Source of the DNA: Neoechinorhynchus agilis
Taxonomy: Eukaryota; Acanthocephala
Direction: 5' to 3'
NCBI GenBank assembly: GCA_051530055.1
Contig: CM121343.1
Span: forward strand, 2,108,001 to 2,172,000
DNA length: 64,000 bases
A program made the translations under genes and the position numbers. The notes beneath the pieces were generated by a model. That model was given only the letters and a program-made list of their open reading frames with translations. It was not told the DNA's origin and did not search any database. This document shows positions 18,788-30,789 of the stretch, piece by piece. Within the stretch, counting starts at the first letter, position 1. The number at the start of each line of letters is the position of its first letter.

Positions 18788-21376
18788 TATCGAAGCGTCC
18801 GAATTCGATATCAGACGGGAAAGAGCACCGTGGGGAATGTTCTTCAATTTACGTCGAACACGTCCTCCTCCTGCGGAAACGTACTCAATCGTCGCTTCCA
18901 CACACTGGTCCGATGTTGGCGGATATGTAAACGGAGAATGCCGAACCAAATACTCGGCACTCATCGACAACTCATTGACAATCTGCTCAACTGTCGCCAA
19001 CCAATCACTGCTCTCTTCCATGCCGCGGCGCACTGTCGTCGACGTCGCTGCCGCCACCACTTGTTGACTCACTATCGGTCGCGCACGTTTGGGTGGCATT
19101 ATTACGTCACTTGTCGACAAGGACGATGGCCGAACCCTTCTTGAATGGGACGCACCCAAACTGCTAACTATCTGACACTCCCGTCTTGATGATGGTGACA
19201 ATGGTCGACGAGATTGATTTGCATTCGTAGTCATCGATGAAGACGATGACGAATCCATCCGTGGCGGCGGCGGCGGCGGCGGCAATTCCATTGCATTCCG
19301 TTGAGCACTCGTGATATACGTTACCTTTTGTTTCGTAGTGAGTTGCTCCCATAAATATTCAATTTCTCGACATCTATCCATGACGTCTGGAAACGCCGTC
19401 TTTATATGAGGATGGATCGTAGCCATAAACACGACGGCAGGACAAACACTCCTAACACCTTCGTGTTCGTGCTCGATAAAAATTTTTGCGTTGAATACAA
19501 AAGATTCACTTTGTCCAAGCAAACTAGCTGTTGACCGTACATCCGGGTGACCGCTGCCGCCGCCGCCGCCGACGACTTGATTTGAGTCGGTGATCATCGA
19601 ATGTGCGTACATAAGGGGAAGTGCAAATGGGGTTTCAGCATGTTGATTCTCGAGCGCATTAACGGATTCAAAATTAACATGCTGTTCATCAACTGGGAAA
19701 AAGATTTCGGGATCATGTCGGTCCATTTGACTAGCATAATCATTGACGTTGAATTGATTACATAACCCTCTGGTTTCATGCATTTGATTGGTAGAAATCA
19801 CCGATTTTTGGCGTTCGTGATTAGTGTGCGTGAAGATGTGACATGAAGTTGAATCCGCCGAAGTGTCCCTGTGTGATAAAAGATCCATTTCGTCGTCATT
19901 ATTTAGACTTCTTTTCTTTCCCTTTACTTTGGTAGGTTCAAAATCAAAAAATTCATGAAAACGGTCGATTGCTAATGGTCGAACAAACAAACCGCGTTCA
20001 TGTTCGGTTATACCATTCTTTTCCAACTTCTTTCTTCGAATAAACTCCCTTTTCCGTAGACTCATATCTTTCTCTACTCTGATGCAATGCGCACACATAA
20101 GCGGCCCTTCGTGAACTTTCCTCATGGAGCACTCGAGGTGAATGCCCCGCTCACATCTGACACATAGACCGATTTCATCCTTGTCAGCGTATGTTTTTCC
20201 GCATTGCTGGCAAACATGGAACCCACTGCAACGTTTACAGTATATTCCATATTTGGAAGATCTCGGTTGTTGATCACAATCGGCGCACATCAGAGCAAGT
20301 TGTTGACTAACAAGCATGAGACTTGGTAGCTCTTGGGTTTTCCGTTCATCTATCTTTACATCATAGGCGGTTAGGATAGAACGGATGATCTGATTGACGG
20401 TATCCATGGGGTTATTTTCCAAAACGGTGCATTCCCTGCAAGTGAATTTGCTGGTATCTTCGTCATAATTTTGATGGAGGACATTGTTGACACATTGAAC
20501 ATGGTACACTTTTTTGCAGCTAGAGCAAGTCATTAATGGGGAGTTTAAAGTATCTTTGCTATCACAATACAAGCAAGTGCAGCACCGTTGACACTGGTAG
20601 GCGACCAGAGCCAAATTAGGTTGTTTGTGGAGTTTTTGTTTACCGTTGCGGTCAAAATGGCTATACTGGAGACAAGTTCGGCATTGGACTACATTGTCGT
20701 TATTGTCCGATTGGCACGTATGACTGCGATCGCATGCGTAACACATTTGCTCGGCTTTATGAGTCGGACAGTATAAAAAGACATCGCTGGACTCGTTTCG
20801 CCTGGCTACTAGCCACCCGGAGCATATATATTGAGCACACAGATAGTGAACGTGAAGACTACAACTCGCACACCGAAACCCGGCGCCTCTTTCAGAACAC
20901 AGAGCACAACGTTGCCCAATGGCGTATCTTATTTTCGCAGCAGTGGTTCCTTCCCCCTTTACGGCCAAGATACACTCGTGGTGCGCGTATAAATACAAAC
21001 CATCTGTGTCGCCACCGGGATCCGGTAGTCGCCATTCGGTCTCTTTTAGCACATCACGGACAATCATATAAGTCTTGGGGTCAACTTTCATCAATTTAAG
21101 GTCGCTCATTCCACGTATCAGACTTGGAAGGGCTAGGCTCGAGTACTGTCGATGACTACGGTGTAATCGGTGATTGCTGTGGTTACATAGTATACATGAT
21201 GCATTTGTTGTTGTTGGTTGAGCATTAGCAACGTTCTTAGAATTGAACATGGAACCGCCCGCACTGTGATCGCTGTTGTTGTCATCACCACCACTTGTCA
21301 ATGGAGCAGAATGAACAAACGGATCATCGAAAGACAATTCGTCATCGAAAGATCGGTAGTTGTTCGGAGAAGACAT
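18788..21376 (-). CDS. KMT2C/D: KMT2C/D-like N-terminal block: ePHD, PHD fingers, HMG-like segment
   Basis: First exon of a KMT2C/D (set-16; Drosophila Lpt/trr) type chromatin protein, about 863 codons. The start is the ATG at 21376 (MSSPNNYRSFDDELSFDDPF); the longer frame upstream uses non-ATG codons. Residues 61-205 form an ePHD (CILC .. HHEC .. CALCSERGAGFRCASC .. HYLC). PHD-type Cys/His clusters follow at about 212-265, 266-319 (CLYC .. CSSCKKVYHVQC) and 363-431 (CQQCGKTY .. CVRCERGIHLEC .. CAHC). A basic helix and an HMG-box-like stretch (about 646-696, IEYLWEQLTTKQKVTYI) come next. ePHD-PHD-PHD then HMG is the N-terminal order of MLL3/MLL4 and Lpt. The exon ends phase 1 at a consensus donor (18787/18786), so the apparent stop beyond it is intronic. 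A glycine run and a proline run interrupt the linker. Confidence 0.88.
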
Positions 21377-21436
21377 ACGAGAATCCCAGCGCAAAGTGCA
21401 ACAAAACGCGAAATCTGAGAACGAATATAGCGTCCG

Positions 21437-21458
21437 ATTGGTTTCACACGTGACGTCA
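21437..21458 (-). promoter_or_regulatory. Promoter-type motif cluster: CCAAT, E-box, CRE
   Basis: Sixty to eighty bases upstream of the PHD-block ATG, on the minus strand. There is an inverted CCAAT box (plus ATTGG at 21437-21441), CACGTG at 21447-21452 and the palindrome TGACGTCA at 21451-21458, overlapping. These are textbook basal and bZIP/bHLH sites. The spacing suggests a promoter, but no activity can be inferred from sequence alone. Confidence 0.4.
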
Positions 21459-21680
21459 CCACGTCGAGGGGACAAAAAGCGTGCGTGCACGGCCCACCCG
21501 TCTTGGGGACAAGGTGAAAACATAGCGCGAAAGATTCCGCACTACAAATGAGTACCTATGATGTGGGAGAAGAACACACGCATACATAGACTACGTATGT
21601 ACGATTATGAAATCATAACATGAAAGAATCAGCACTTCCGGTGCTTATAATGACGTTTCAATACCGAAATGAATTCTTCC

Positions 21681-22380
21681 CACTCGCGACGGAACTTGTC
21701 TCCTTGGGACGTGCGACCCCACTCGCCTCCTTGAGGACACGCGACCCCACTCGCGATGGACCTTGCCTCCTTGGGACGTGCGACCCCACTCGCCTCCTTG
21801 AGGACGCGCGACCCCACTCGCGATGGAACTTGCCTCCTTGGGACGTGCGACCCCACTCGCCTCCTTGAGGACGCGCGACCCCACTCGCGATGGACCTTGC
21901 CTCCTTGGGACGTGCGACCCCACTCGCGACGGAACTTGCCTCCTTGGGACGCGCGACCCCACTCGCGACGGAACTTGCCTCCTTGGGACGCGCGACCCAA
22001 CTCGCCCCCTTGCGGACGCGCGACCCCACTCGCGACGGAACTTGCCTCCTTGGGACGCGCGACCCAACTCGCGACGGAACTTGCCTGCTTGGGGACGCGC
22101 GACCCCACTCGCGACGGAACTTGCCTCCTTGGGACGTGCGATCCCACTCGCGACGGAACTTGCCTCCTTGGGACGCGCGACCCCACTCGCGACGGAACTT
22201 GCCTCCTTGGGACGCGCGACCCAACTCGCGACGGAACTTGCCTGCTTGGGGACGCGCGACCCCACTCGCGACGGAACTTGCCTCCTTGGGACGCGCGACC
22301 CCACTCGCGACGGAACTTGCCTCCTTGGGACGCGCGACCCCACTCGCGACGGAACTTGCCTCCTTGGGGACACGCGACGT
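21681..22380. repeat. GC-rich 39-bp minisatellite
   Basis: About 18 units of 39 bp (GGGACGCGCGACCCCACTCG, then CGACGGAACTTGCCTCCTT), some shortened to variants with CTCCTTGAGGACG. The unit is 13 codons long, so all frames on both strands stay open for up to 263 codons. The overlapping frames are periodic and carry no domain, so they are not called as genes. It is much richer in GC than the surroundings. It lies between the SMIM12 stop and the KMT2-like promoter. Confidence 0.95.
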
Positions 22381-22471
22381 AACCACGATTTATAGAACCG
22401 CTCGTTTACCCAACAACCGATCAAATCAATTACCAATATGCGTTCGGTCTACGGGATTTATTAGAATCAAT

Positions 22472-22705
22472 CTAATCTATTCTTTCAATTGTAATGCTCA
22501 AGTCGTCAACTTGATCTTTAGAACCGTATAATCTCTCGTTCCGAGCGTATACTATGCCTTTCTCATTAGGAACTGGCCTACCTGCAGAATTCCCACGCAG
22601 TTTTCTTTCAATGTTATATCCAATCATCCCCGCCACCAACGCAATCGGAAATGCAACCATAGGGACGAAACGAGATGACGCTCTCACGAACAAATTCATA
22701 ATCAT
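22472..22705 (-). CDS. SMIM12: SMIM12-like small integral membrane protein
   Basis: A 77-residue protein starting at ATG 22705. It has one transmembrane segment at about residues 14-31 (FVPMVAFPIALVAGMIGYNI), then a basic, soluble tail (ERKLRG). This aligns with vertebrate SMIM12, where the same order appears (YVTFPVAFVVGAVGYHLE, then a charged FIRG). Human SMIM12 is about 92 residues, so this one is slightly short at the C terminus. The family's function is not settled; a mitochondrial or inner-membrane role is often assumed. It is intronless as read here. It lies upstream of, and on the same strand as, the KMT2-like gene, with the minisatellite between. Confidence 0.75.
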   Translation of the reverse strand: MIMNLFVRASSRFVPMVAFPIALVAGMIGYNIERKLRGNSAGRPVPNEKGIVYARNERLYGSKDQVDDLSITIERID

Positions 22706-22798
22706 CCTAAATTTGCTTTTAGCTCTCGTTCAAACAATCATCAAGATATATACATCGAAAGAATTTTTAATTCCATCCAGGACTTCATAAATTCCTCG

Positions 22799-25700
22799 TT
22801 TAAGATTGAATTGCCCATGCTCCCTTGATATGGCGTTGAAAAATTGAAGGAATTTATTAAATCTGATTGTTTACCGAGCCGCAATCTTGTGCGCGTTCAA
22901 GTTTTCTGAGTGCAACTGGCCCCGAAATTCCGAACTTAATAAATTCCCTCAATTTTCCGCCCCGAAATTCCGAACTTAATAAATTCCCTCAATTTTCCGA
23001 TACAAAAAACAATAAAATGAACGTTTAAGATTGAATTGTTCATGCTCCCTTGATATGGCGTTGAAAAATTGAAGGAATTTATTAAATCTGATTGTTTACG
23101 GAGCCGCAATCTTGTGCGCATTCAAGTTTTCTGAGTGCAACTGGCCCCGAAATTCCGAACTTAATAAATTCCCTCAATTTTCCGGAAATTCCGAACTTAA
23201 TAAATTTCAATTTTCCGATACAAAAAACAATAAAATGAACGTTTAAGATTGAATTGTTCATGCTCCCTTGATATGGCGTTGAAAAATTGAAGGAATTTAT
23301 TAAATCTGATTGTTTACGGAGCCGCAATCTTGTGCGCATTCAAGTTTTCTGAGTGCAACTGGCCCCGAAATTCCGAACTTAATAAATTACCTCAATTTTC
23401 CGATACAAAAAACAATAAAATGAACGTTTAAGATTGAATTGTTCATGCTCCCTTGATATGGCGTTGAAAAATTGAAGGAATTTATTAAATCTGATTGTTT
23501 ACGGAGCCACAATCTTGTGCGCATTCAAGTTTTCTGAGTGCAACTGGCCCCGAAATTCCGAACTTAATAAATTCCCTCAATTTTCCGATACAAAAAACAA
23601 TAAAATGAACGTTTAAGATTGAATTGTTCATGCTCCCTTGATATGGCGTTGAAAAATTGAAGGAATTTATTAAATCTGATTGTTTACGGAGCCGCAATCT
23701 TGTGCGCATTCAAGTTTTCTGAGTGCAACTGGCCCCGAAATTCCGAACTTAATAAATTCCCTCAATTTTCCGATACAAAAAACAATAAAATGAACGTTTA
23801 AGATTGAATTGTTCATGCTCCCTTGATATGGCGTTGAAAAATTGAAGGAATTTATTAAATCTGATTGTTTACGGAGCCACAATCTTGTGCGCATTCAAGT
23901 TTTCTGAGTGCAACTGGCCCCGAAATTCCGAACTTAATAAATTCTCAATTTTCCGATACAAAAAACAATAAAATGAACGTTTAAGATTGAATTGTTCATG
24001 CTCCCTTGATATGGCGTTGAAAAATTGAAGGAATTTATTAAATCTGATTGTTTACGGAGCCGCAATCTTGTGCGCATTCAAGTTTTCTGAGTGCAACTGG
24101 CCCCGAAATTCCGAACTTAATAAATTCCCTCAATTTTCCGATACAAAAAACAATAAAATGAACGTTTAAGATTGAATTGTTCATGCTCCCTTGATATGGC
24201 GTTGAAAAATTGAAGGAATTTATTAAATCTGATTGTTTACGGAGCCGCAATCTTGTGCGCATTCAAGTTTTCTGAGTGCAACTGGCCCCGAAATTCCGAA
24301 CTTAATAAATTCCCTCAATTTTCCGATACAAAAAACAATAAAATGAACGTTTAAGATTGAATTGTTCATGCTCCCTTGATATGGCGTTGAAAAATTGAAG
24401 GAATTTATTAAATCTGATTGTTTACGGAGCCGCAATCTTGTGCGCATTCAAGTTTTCTGAGTGCAACTGGCCCCGAAATTCCGAACTTAATAAATTCCCT
24501 CAATTTTCCGATACAAAAAACAATAAAATGAACGTTTAAGATTGAATTGTTCATGCTCCCTTGATATGGCGTTGAAAAATTGAAGGAATTTATTAAATCT
24601 GATTGTTTACGGAGCCGCAATCTTGTGCGCATTCAAGTTTTCTGAGTGCAACTGGCCCCGAAATTCCGAACTTAATAAATTCCCTCAATTTTCCGATACA
24701 AAAAACAATAAAATGAACGTTTAAGATTGAATTGTTCATGCTCCCTTGATATGGCGTTGAAAAATTGAAGGAATTTATTAAATCTGATTGTTTACGGAGC
24801 CGCAATCTTGTGCGCATTCAAGTTTTCTGAGTGCAACTGGCCCCGAAATTCCGAACTTAATAAATTCCCTCAATTTTCCGATATAATAAATTCCCTCAAT
24901 TTTCCGATACAAAAAACAATAAAATGAACGTTTAAGATTGAATTGTTCATGCTCCCTTGATATGGCGTTGAAAAATTGAAGGAATTTATTAAATCTGATT
25001 GTTTACGGAGCCGCAATCTTGTGCGCATTCAAGTTTTCTGAGTGCAACTGGCCCCGAAATTCCGAACTTAATAAATTCCCTCAATTTTCCGATACAAAAA
25101 ACAATAAAATGAACGTTTAAGATTGAATTGTTCATGCTCCCTTGATATGGCGTTGAAAAATTGAAGGAATTTATTAAATCTGATTGTTTACGGAGCCACA
25201 ATCTTGTGCGCATTCAAGTTTTCTGAGTGCAACTGGCCCCGAAATTCCGAACTTAATAAATTCCCTCAATTTTCCGATACAAAAAACAATAAAATGAACG
25301 TTTAAGATTGAATTGTTCATGCTCCCTTGATATGGCGTTGAAAAATTGAAGGAATTTATTAAATCTGATTGTTTACGGAGCCACAATCTTGTGCGCATTC
25401 AAGTTTTCTGAGTGCAACTGGCCCCGAAATTCCGAACTTAATAAATTCCCTCAATTTTCCGATACAAAAAACAATAAAATGAACGTTTAAGATTGAATTG
25501 TTCATGCTCCCTTGATATGGCGTTGAAAAATTGAAGGAATTTATTAAATCTGATTGTTTACGGAGCCGCAATCTTGTGCGCATTCAAGTTTTCTGAGTGC
25601 AACTGGCCCCGAAATTCCGAACTTAATAAATTCCTCAATTTTCCGATACAAAAAACAATAAAATGAACGTTTAAGATTGAATTGTTCATGCTCCCTTGAT

Positions 25701-27260
25701 ATGGCGTTGAAAAATTGAAGGAATTTATTAAATCTGATTGTTTACGGAGCCGCAATCTTGTGCGCATTCAAGTTTTCTGAGTGCAACTGGCCCCGAAATT
25801 CGAACTTAATAAATTCCTCAATTTTCCGATACAAAAAACAATAAAATGAACGTTTAAGATTGAATTGTTCATGCTCCCTTGATATGGCGTTGAAAAATTG
25901 AAGGAATTTATTAAATCTGATTGTTTACGGAGCCGCAATCTTGTGCGCATTCAAGTTTTCTGAGTGCAACTGGCCCCGAAATTCCGAACTTAATAAATTC
26001 CCTCAATTTTCCGATACAAAAAACAATAAAATGAACGTTTAAGATTGAATTGTTCATGCTCCCTTGATATGGCGTTGAAAAATTGAAGGAATTTATTAAA
26101 TCTGATTGTTTACGGAGCCGCAATCTTGTGCGCATTCAAGTTTTCTGAGTGCAACTGGCCCCGAAATTCCGAACTTAATAAATTCCCTCAATTTTCCGAT
26201 ACAAAAAACAATAAAATGAACGTTTAAGATTGAATTGTTCATGCTCCCTTGATATGGCGTTGAAAAATTGAAGGAATTTATTAAATCTGATTGTTTACGG
26301 AGCCGCAATCTTGTGCGCATTCAAGTTTCTGAGTGCAACTGGCCCCGAAATTCCGAACTTAATAAATTCCCTCAATTTTCCGATACAAAAAACAATAAAA
26401 TGAACGTTTAAGATTGAATTGTTCATGCTCCCTTGATATGGCGTTGAAAAATTGAAGGAATTTATTAAATCTGATTGTTTACGGAGCCGCAATCTTGTGC
26501 GCATTCAAGTTTTCTGAGTGCAACTGGCCCCGAAATTCCGAACTTAATAAATTCCCTCAATTTTCCGATATAAAAAACAATAAAATGAACGTTTAAGATT
26601 GAATTGTTCATGCTCCCTTGATATGGCGTTGAAATATTGAAGGAATTTATTAAATCTGATTGTTTTCGGAGGCGCAATCTTGTACGCATTCAAGTTTTCT
26701 GAGTGCAACTGGCCCCGAAATTTCGAACTTAATAAATTCCTTCAATTTTCCGATATAAAAAATTTATGAGCGCTTGAAGATTGAATTTGGCGTTGAAAAA
26801 TTGAAGGAATTTATTAAATTCGTTTGTTTTCGGAGCCACAATCTTGTACACATTCAACTTTTCTGAAGTGTTCAATTGGCCCCGAAATTTTGAACTTAAT
26901 AAATTCCTTCAATTTTCCGATATGAAATATTTATGAGCGCTTGAAGATTTGATTTGGCGTTGAAAAATTCTAGGAATTTATTAAATCCGATTGTTTTCGG
27001 AACAACAATCTTGTACACATTCAACTTTTCTGAAGTGTTCAATTGGCTTCGAAGTTTATAACTTAATAAATTCCTATAATTTTTGAGATACAAAAAAGAA
27101 TAAAATGAACGTTTAAGATTGAATTGTTCATGCTCCCTTGATATGGCGTTTAAAAATTGAAGGAATTTATTAAATCTGAATATTTTCGGAGCTTCTGAGG
27201 ATTGCAACTGGGCCCGAAATATCGTACTTAATAAATTCCTCCAATTTTTTCCGAGTTAAA
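22799..27260 (-). repeat. 185-bp satellite array
   Basis: About 24 tandem units. The unit period is 185 bp (core ones at 23485, 23670, 24038, 24223, 24408, 24593 are nearly identical). Variants carry small internal duplications of CCCTCAATTTTCCG at about 22970, 23180 and 24880. Units decay in identity from about 26750 to the right edge, as expected at an array margin. On the minus strand each unit reads a 74-codon frame that stops in the next unit (185 is not a multiple of 3), so it is not a gene. The minus-strand unit is homologous to the plus-strand unit of the 43.9-48.2 kb array. Confidence 0.97.
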
Positions 27261-27261
27261 A

Positions 27262-29922
27262 AACAATAATAACATTGATTAGTACGGTCCAGTATTCTAC
27301 CTCTTATTTATGATTTGTATTTCCTTGCTTAAACTGCCATAAACTTGTATCGATATGTTTCATGGATAAGATCTTCGTATCGCTTACGCCGTGTCAAATA
27401 TCGATGAAAGCTTAATTGCTGTGCAATCACCCATCAATGTCCAAATCTCCCATGGAGAAGGGTATTAATCTCAGTGCGTTCCTTTGACAGGAGATCATCA
27501 TTAGGCTTCTTTCATTGTGATTTGCTCCTTTTATTTTAGATATTGTTTTCCATATTGCGCAAGTAAAGTCGATTGTTTAAAATATTAGTTAGCTTTTTTA
27601 ATTCTTTATATAGATTTTATCATATTGTGGGTCTTTTGATTTAATCATTCCACTTAATAAACTTCGATCAGGCACGCGATGTCAAGTCTTTTGTCTTTTC
27701 AGTAATTTTTTTCAAAATATACTTGTTTTAACCCAGTGTTTGATTGCAATTTGAAAAAAAAATGCAAATTGTAGTTGAGCGTCGTTTATGTGGGAATTAT
27801 TTTGGATCACAAGCAATTCGGATACAAGATTTTTCGGACAACCGAAAACTCAGTTGCATTTGTCCAGTTTTTAAAGCTGGAATTCAGGTATGAATGTTCC
27901 TAACATGGAGGGAAAATATTGAAAAAGTCAAAACTAAAGGAGAATTGCATAACTTTAGCTTTATTATTAAAAATAATTACATTTCTCCGTTCCATTACAC
28001 GCGTTCGTTTTTTCGCTGTAGTCTCTCATTGTCGGAAATTGTTGAATTTCCAACTTTTACAACTGTTTAGAAGTGGTTCAACTTTCTTGAGTTGATTCAA
28101 TATTTCTTGTTTTTTTTCTATGTTCAAGACTTTGAGCTTCCTTTTCAAACAGCTAACAAAAGAATACGTTAACTTTACAATAAACTGATCGAATATCTCA
28201 TTTTCGAATCACGAATTTCATTTTACAATTTAGAGCATCGCACTTTTGACCTCAAGCGAAATTACCTTAAAACAATCGGTAACTTTCAGGTTATTGACAA
28301 TAATATATCTGGATAATCAACGTTCAACTGCTATTGTACCGATTTTCCTTTGTGAATGCTATCTAAGACGTCCTCTGCTTCAAATCCTTATTGGACAGCA
28401 ACATGCTAACTGGCTGCTATTAATACATTCTAACTTTTCTGTTCATATGGGCAATTGTTTTATTATGTTCATTTGAATTTATTTTTAAATGTGAAGATTA
28501 GACTCTTCTGCTCACGAAGGGTTTTTCTATAAATTTAACAATCATAGATTTAAGTTATTAATTGATTCCATCCATAGAAAATTTCACCTTTTTTTGTTGT
28601 TGATTAAGCATTAGAAAAACCAAATTTGCTTTAAAATAATGTTAATTAATGAAAATCTATCAATTTTCTCAAATCTAGATTTTGAGTTTGTAAAGGTTTA
28701 TTGATTAGATTTAACTTTTTAGACACAAATTGAAATGCTATAGGTTAGTTGCAGTTTCCGACACTTTGCAAACATGGACATCATTGAGCACTTTATTAGC
28801 GGAAATTCTACAATGACTCAAAAAATACGAATTCATTTTCACGTTACATTGCAATTTTTATGGCAATTACATTTTCTGGCCAATAAGTTTTATTTTCGGA
28901 ATTGACGAATGACATTCAAATATGGTATATAATGGAAAAAATTGCTTCAATATTTGTGTATTCGTCATAAGAGGTAAATTACGTGAATACTGGCGATGTC
29001 AAATGCGAGTTTTCCTTAAGAAATAGTTCGTTTGAAGTTTGAATTGTTCGTGTTTTTATATGGTGAAAAATAAAAATATTTATTTAAGGGGTTTTTTGTT
29101 TTACAAATTTGATAAAGGTTTCGCCATATAAGAAAACAAAAAATATTTTCGATAAAATCAAGGTCTTAGATAAACGAATTGGCTTATCGATCCAATTAAT
29201 AAGAAATTAAGATACCTTATTTAGAAAAACGGTGCCAATATAAAATGTTTTTTTAATTGTTTTAAATCCGATCGCTAAAATATATTATACGTCAAAATAA
29301 AAAAATAATACATAACGTATTTTTTCTTTTTGATGATTGCAATTGCTAACTCTTGTTCTGATTTATATTTAATACACTATTGATGCCGATCTTCTCGAGA
29401 GACTGCAGCATGTCGCCAGTTATGAATAACCATGCAAACAGTATTTATTAATTAACACTTCTACAATCTAAAGTTTTATGGTAATCGCAAAAAATTAGTT
29501 CACTTCGGTGGGATCATTAGAGCTTTCATAGCCTTGTTTATTGAAAATTATATATGCAAAATCAAGCTACAAAGGACCAAAATACACTTTATTATACAAA
29601 ATCGCATTTTCTTTAGCTAAAGAAGATTCTCAATCAGAAATGTTTTGTTTCGTTTATTGTGATAAGTTTGTTCGTATTCCGATGACCGTTTTAATTTTGG
29701 GATTAAATTTGCTCCAGTATCCGGAGTAAATAATCTAAAGTGGGTCGGGAAGTGTTCATGGAAACTGATTAGTGATTTGTTTTAGTTGAAATGGCACCTA
29801 CGACTATTTAATAATCGATTTTTGGGGATCAGCCAATGACGAACGTGGATAGCGAACTCGTACGGATGAATAAACCCGTCAAACCGCGTCTATATCACAC
29901 GGAAATAATTAAAAACATTTGC
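27262..29922. other. Gene-free AT-rich stretch
   Basis: No recognisable domain, repeat array or RNA. Short plus frames at 28246-28476 and 29541-29729 have no support. It probably includes the FoxQ2-like 3' flank at its right end. Confidence 0.45.
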
Positions 29923-30750
29923 CTAGTTATCCATTGTAAATAATTGAAATGTCGCAAATTTACCTTGACGAAAACAATCAATGAGTGAAATTTCAAAGTA
30001 AGTGCAAATCTTTGATATCAATTGGCTGTGTGCATAAAGGCGAATGGTCCAAAAAACAAAAGCTATCGCAATTGAGATAATTAAGCAATAAGTGGTGTGA
30101 TTTGATAGGAAATTAGTGTTATACCGTTTGATAATTGTGTCATATTCATTACATTGGACGTTGTTCAATTTCTTTGAAGTTTTAATAATTCGTTTCCGTC
30201 GGTTAGCGTTGGATTCGTCAGTTCGTCTCCTTCTATAGTCTCCTCGTTCGAATTCCGCGACATTATCTGGATTAATTTCCCAATAATGTCCTTTTCCATT
30301 TCTGCTACGAATCCCTTTTACGAAGCAATCATTCAAAGAGAGATTATGTCGGATGGAATTTCTCCATCCATTTGTAGTTTCTCGGAAATATGGAAAAGTG
30401 TTTTCAATCCACTGATAAATTTCACTGAGTACCAAACGTTTTTCAGGAGACCCAAGAATAGCCATTGCGATTAGAGCGATATAGCTATATTTCGGTTTCT
30501 CGTGTTTGACAATGTCCGTTGGTCCGTGAGATATGACTGATTGGCGTGGCATTTGCTGCTGCTGCTGCTGCAAATTAGTTTCAGTTGGAATGTTGTTGTT
30601 GCTGTTGTTGAAAATGTAGTTTGGATAGAGAAAGGTAAAGTTCACGGGGTTATATAGGTTTCTGAGAACTTTAAAATACTCTTCCATGTTTTGGGGTTGA
30701 TGTAGTTGGGATGTCATCCAAGGCTGAGAGTTATTCATGGATGCAGACAT
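29923..30750 (-). CDS. foxQ2: FoxQ2-like forkhead transcription factor
   Basis: A nuclear winged-helix DNA-binding protein. Start ATG at 30750 ([12 protein letters not shown]). A polyglutamine run precedes the domain. The forkhead domain is at about residues 85-180: [38 protein letters not shown], then [18 protein letters not shown] and [12 protein letters not shown], ending in the basic [10 protein letters not shown]. The [15 protein letters not shown] stretch and the GDYRRRR wing match FoxQ2 better than FoxD, FoxE or FoxL classes, but the class call is by eye. The last ~60 residues become hydrophobic ([11 protein letters not shown]) and may be intron read-through; a donor such as GTATAAC near 30119 could end the exon earlier. 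It is divergent from its neighbours and stands alone between two satellites. Confidence 0.9.
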   Translation of the reverse strand: MSASMNNSQPWMTSQLHQPQNMEEYFKVLRNLYNPVNFTFLYPNYIFNNSNNNIPTETNLQQQQQQMPRQSVISHGPTDIVKHEKPKYSYIALIAMAILGSPEKRLVLSEIYQWIENTFPYFRETTNGWRNSIRHNLSLNDCFVKGIRSRNGKGHYWEINPDNVAEFERGDYRRRRTDESNANRRKRIIKTSKKLNNVQCNEYDTIIKRYNTNFLSNHTTYCLIISIAIAFVFWTIRLYAHSQLISKICTYFEISLIDCFRQGKFATFQLFTMDN

Positions 30751-30789
30751 TTTGTTTTCACGAATACACTTTTGACAAGTGAAAACCAA

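Noticed and set aside
21629-22531. Five overlapping 185-263 codon frames on both strands of the 39-bp minisatellite
   Set aside because: They exist only because the unit is 39 bp and lacks stops; the peptides are periodic and carry no domain.
22936-27207. Repeated 60-103 codon minus frames in the 185-bp array
   Set aside because: Identical copies once per satellite unit; each frame breaks at the unit junction. They are a product of the repeat.
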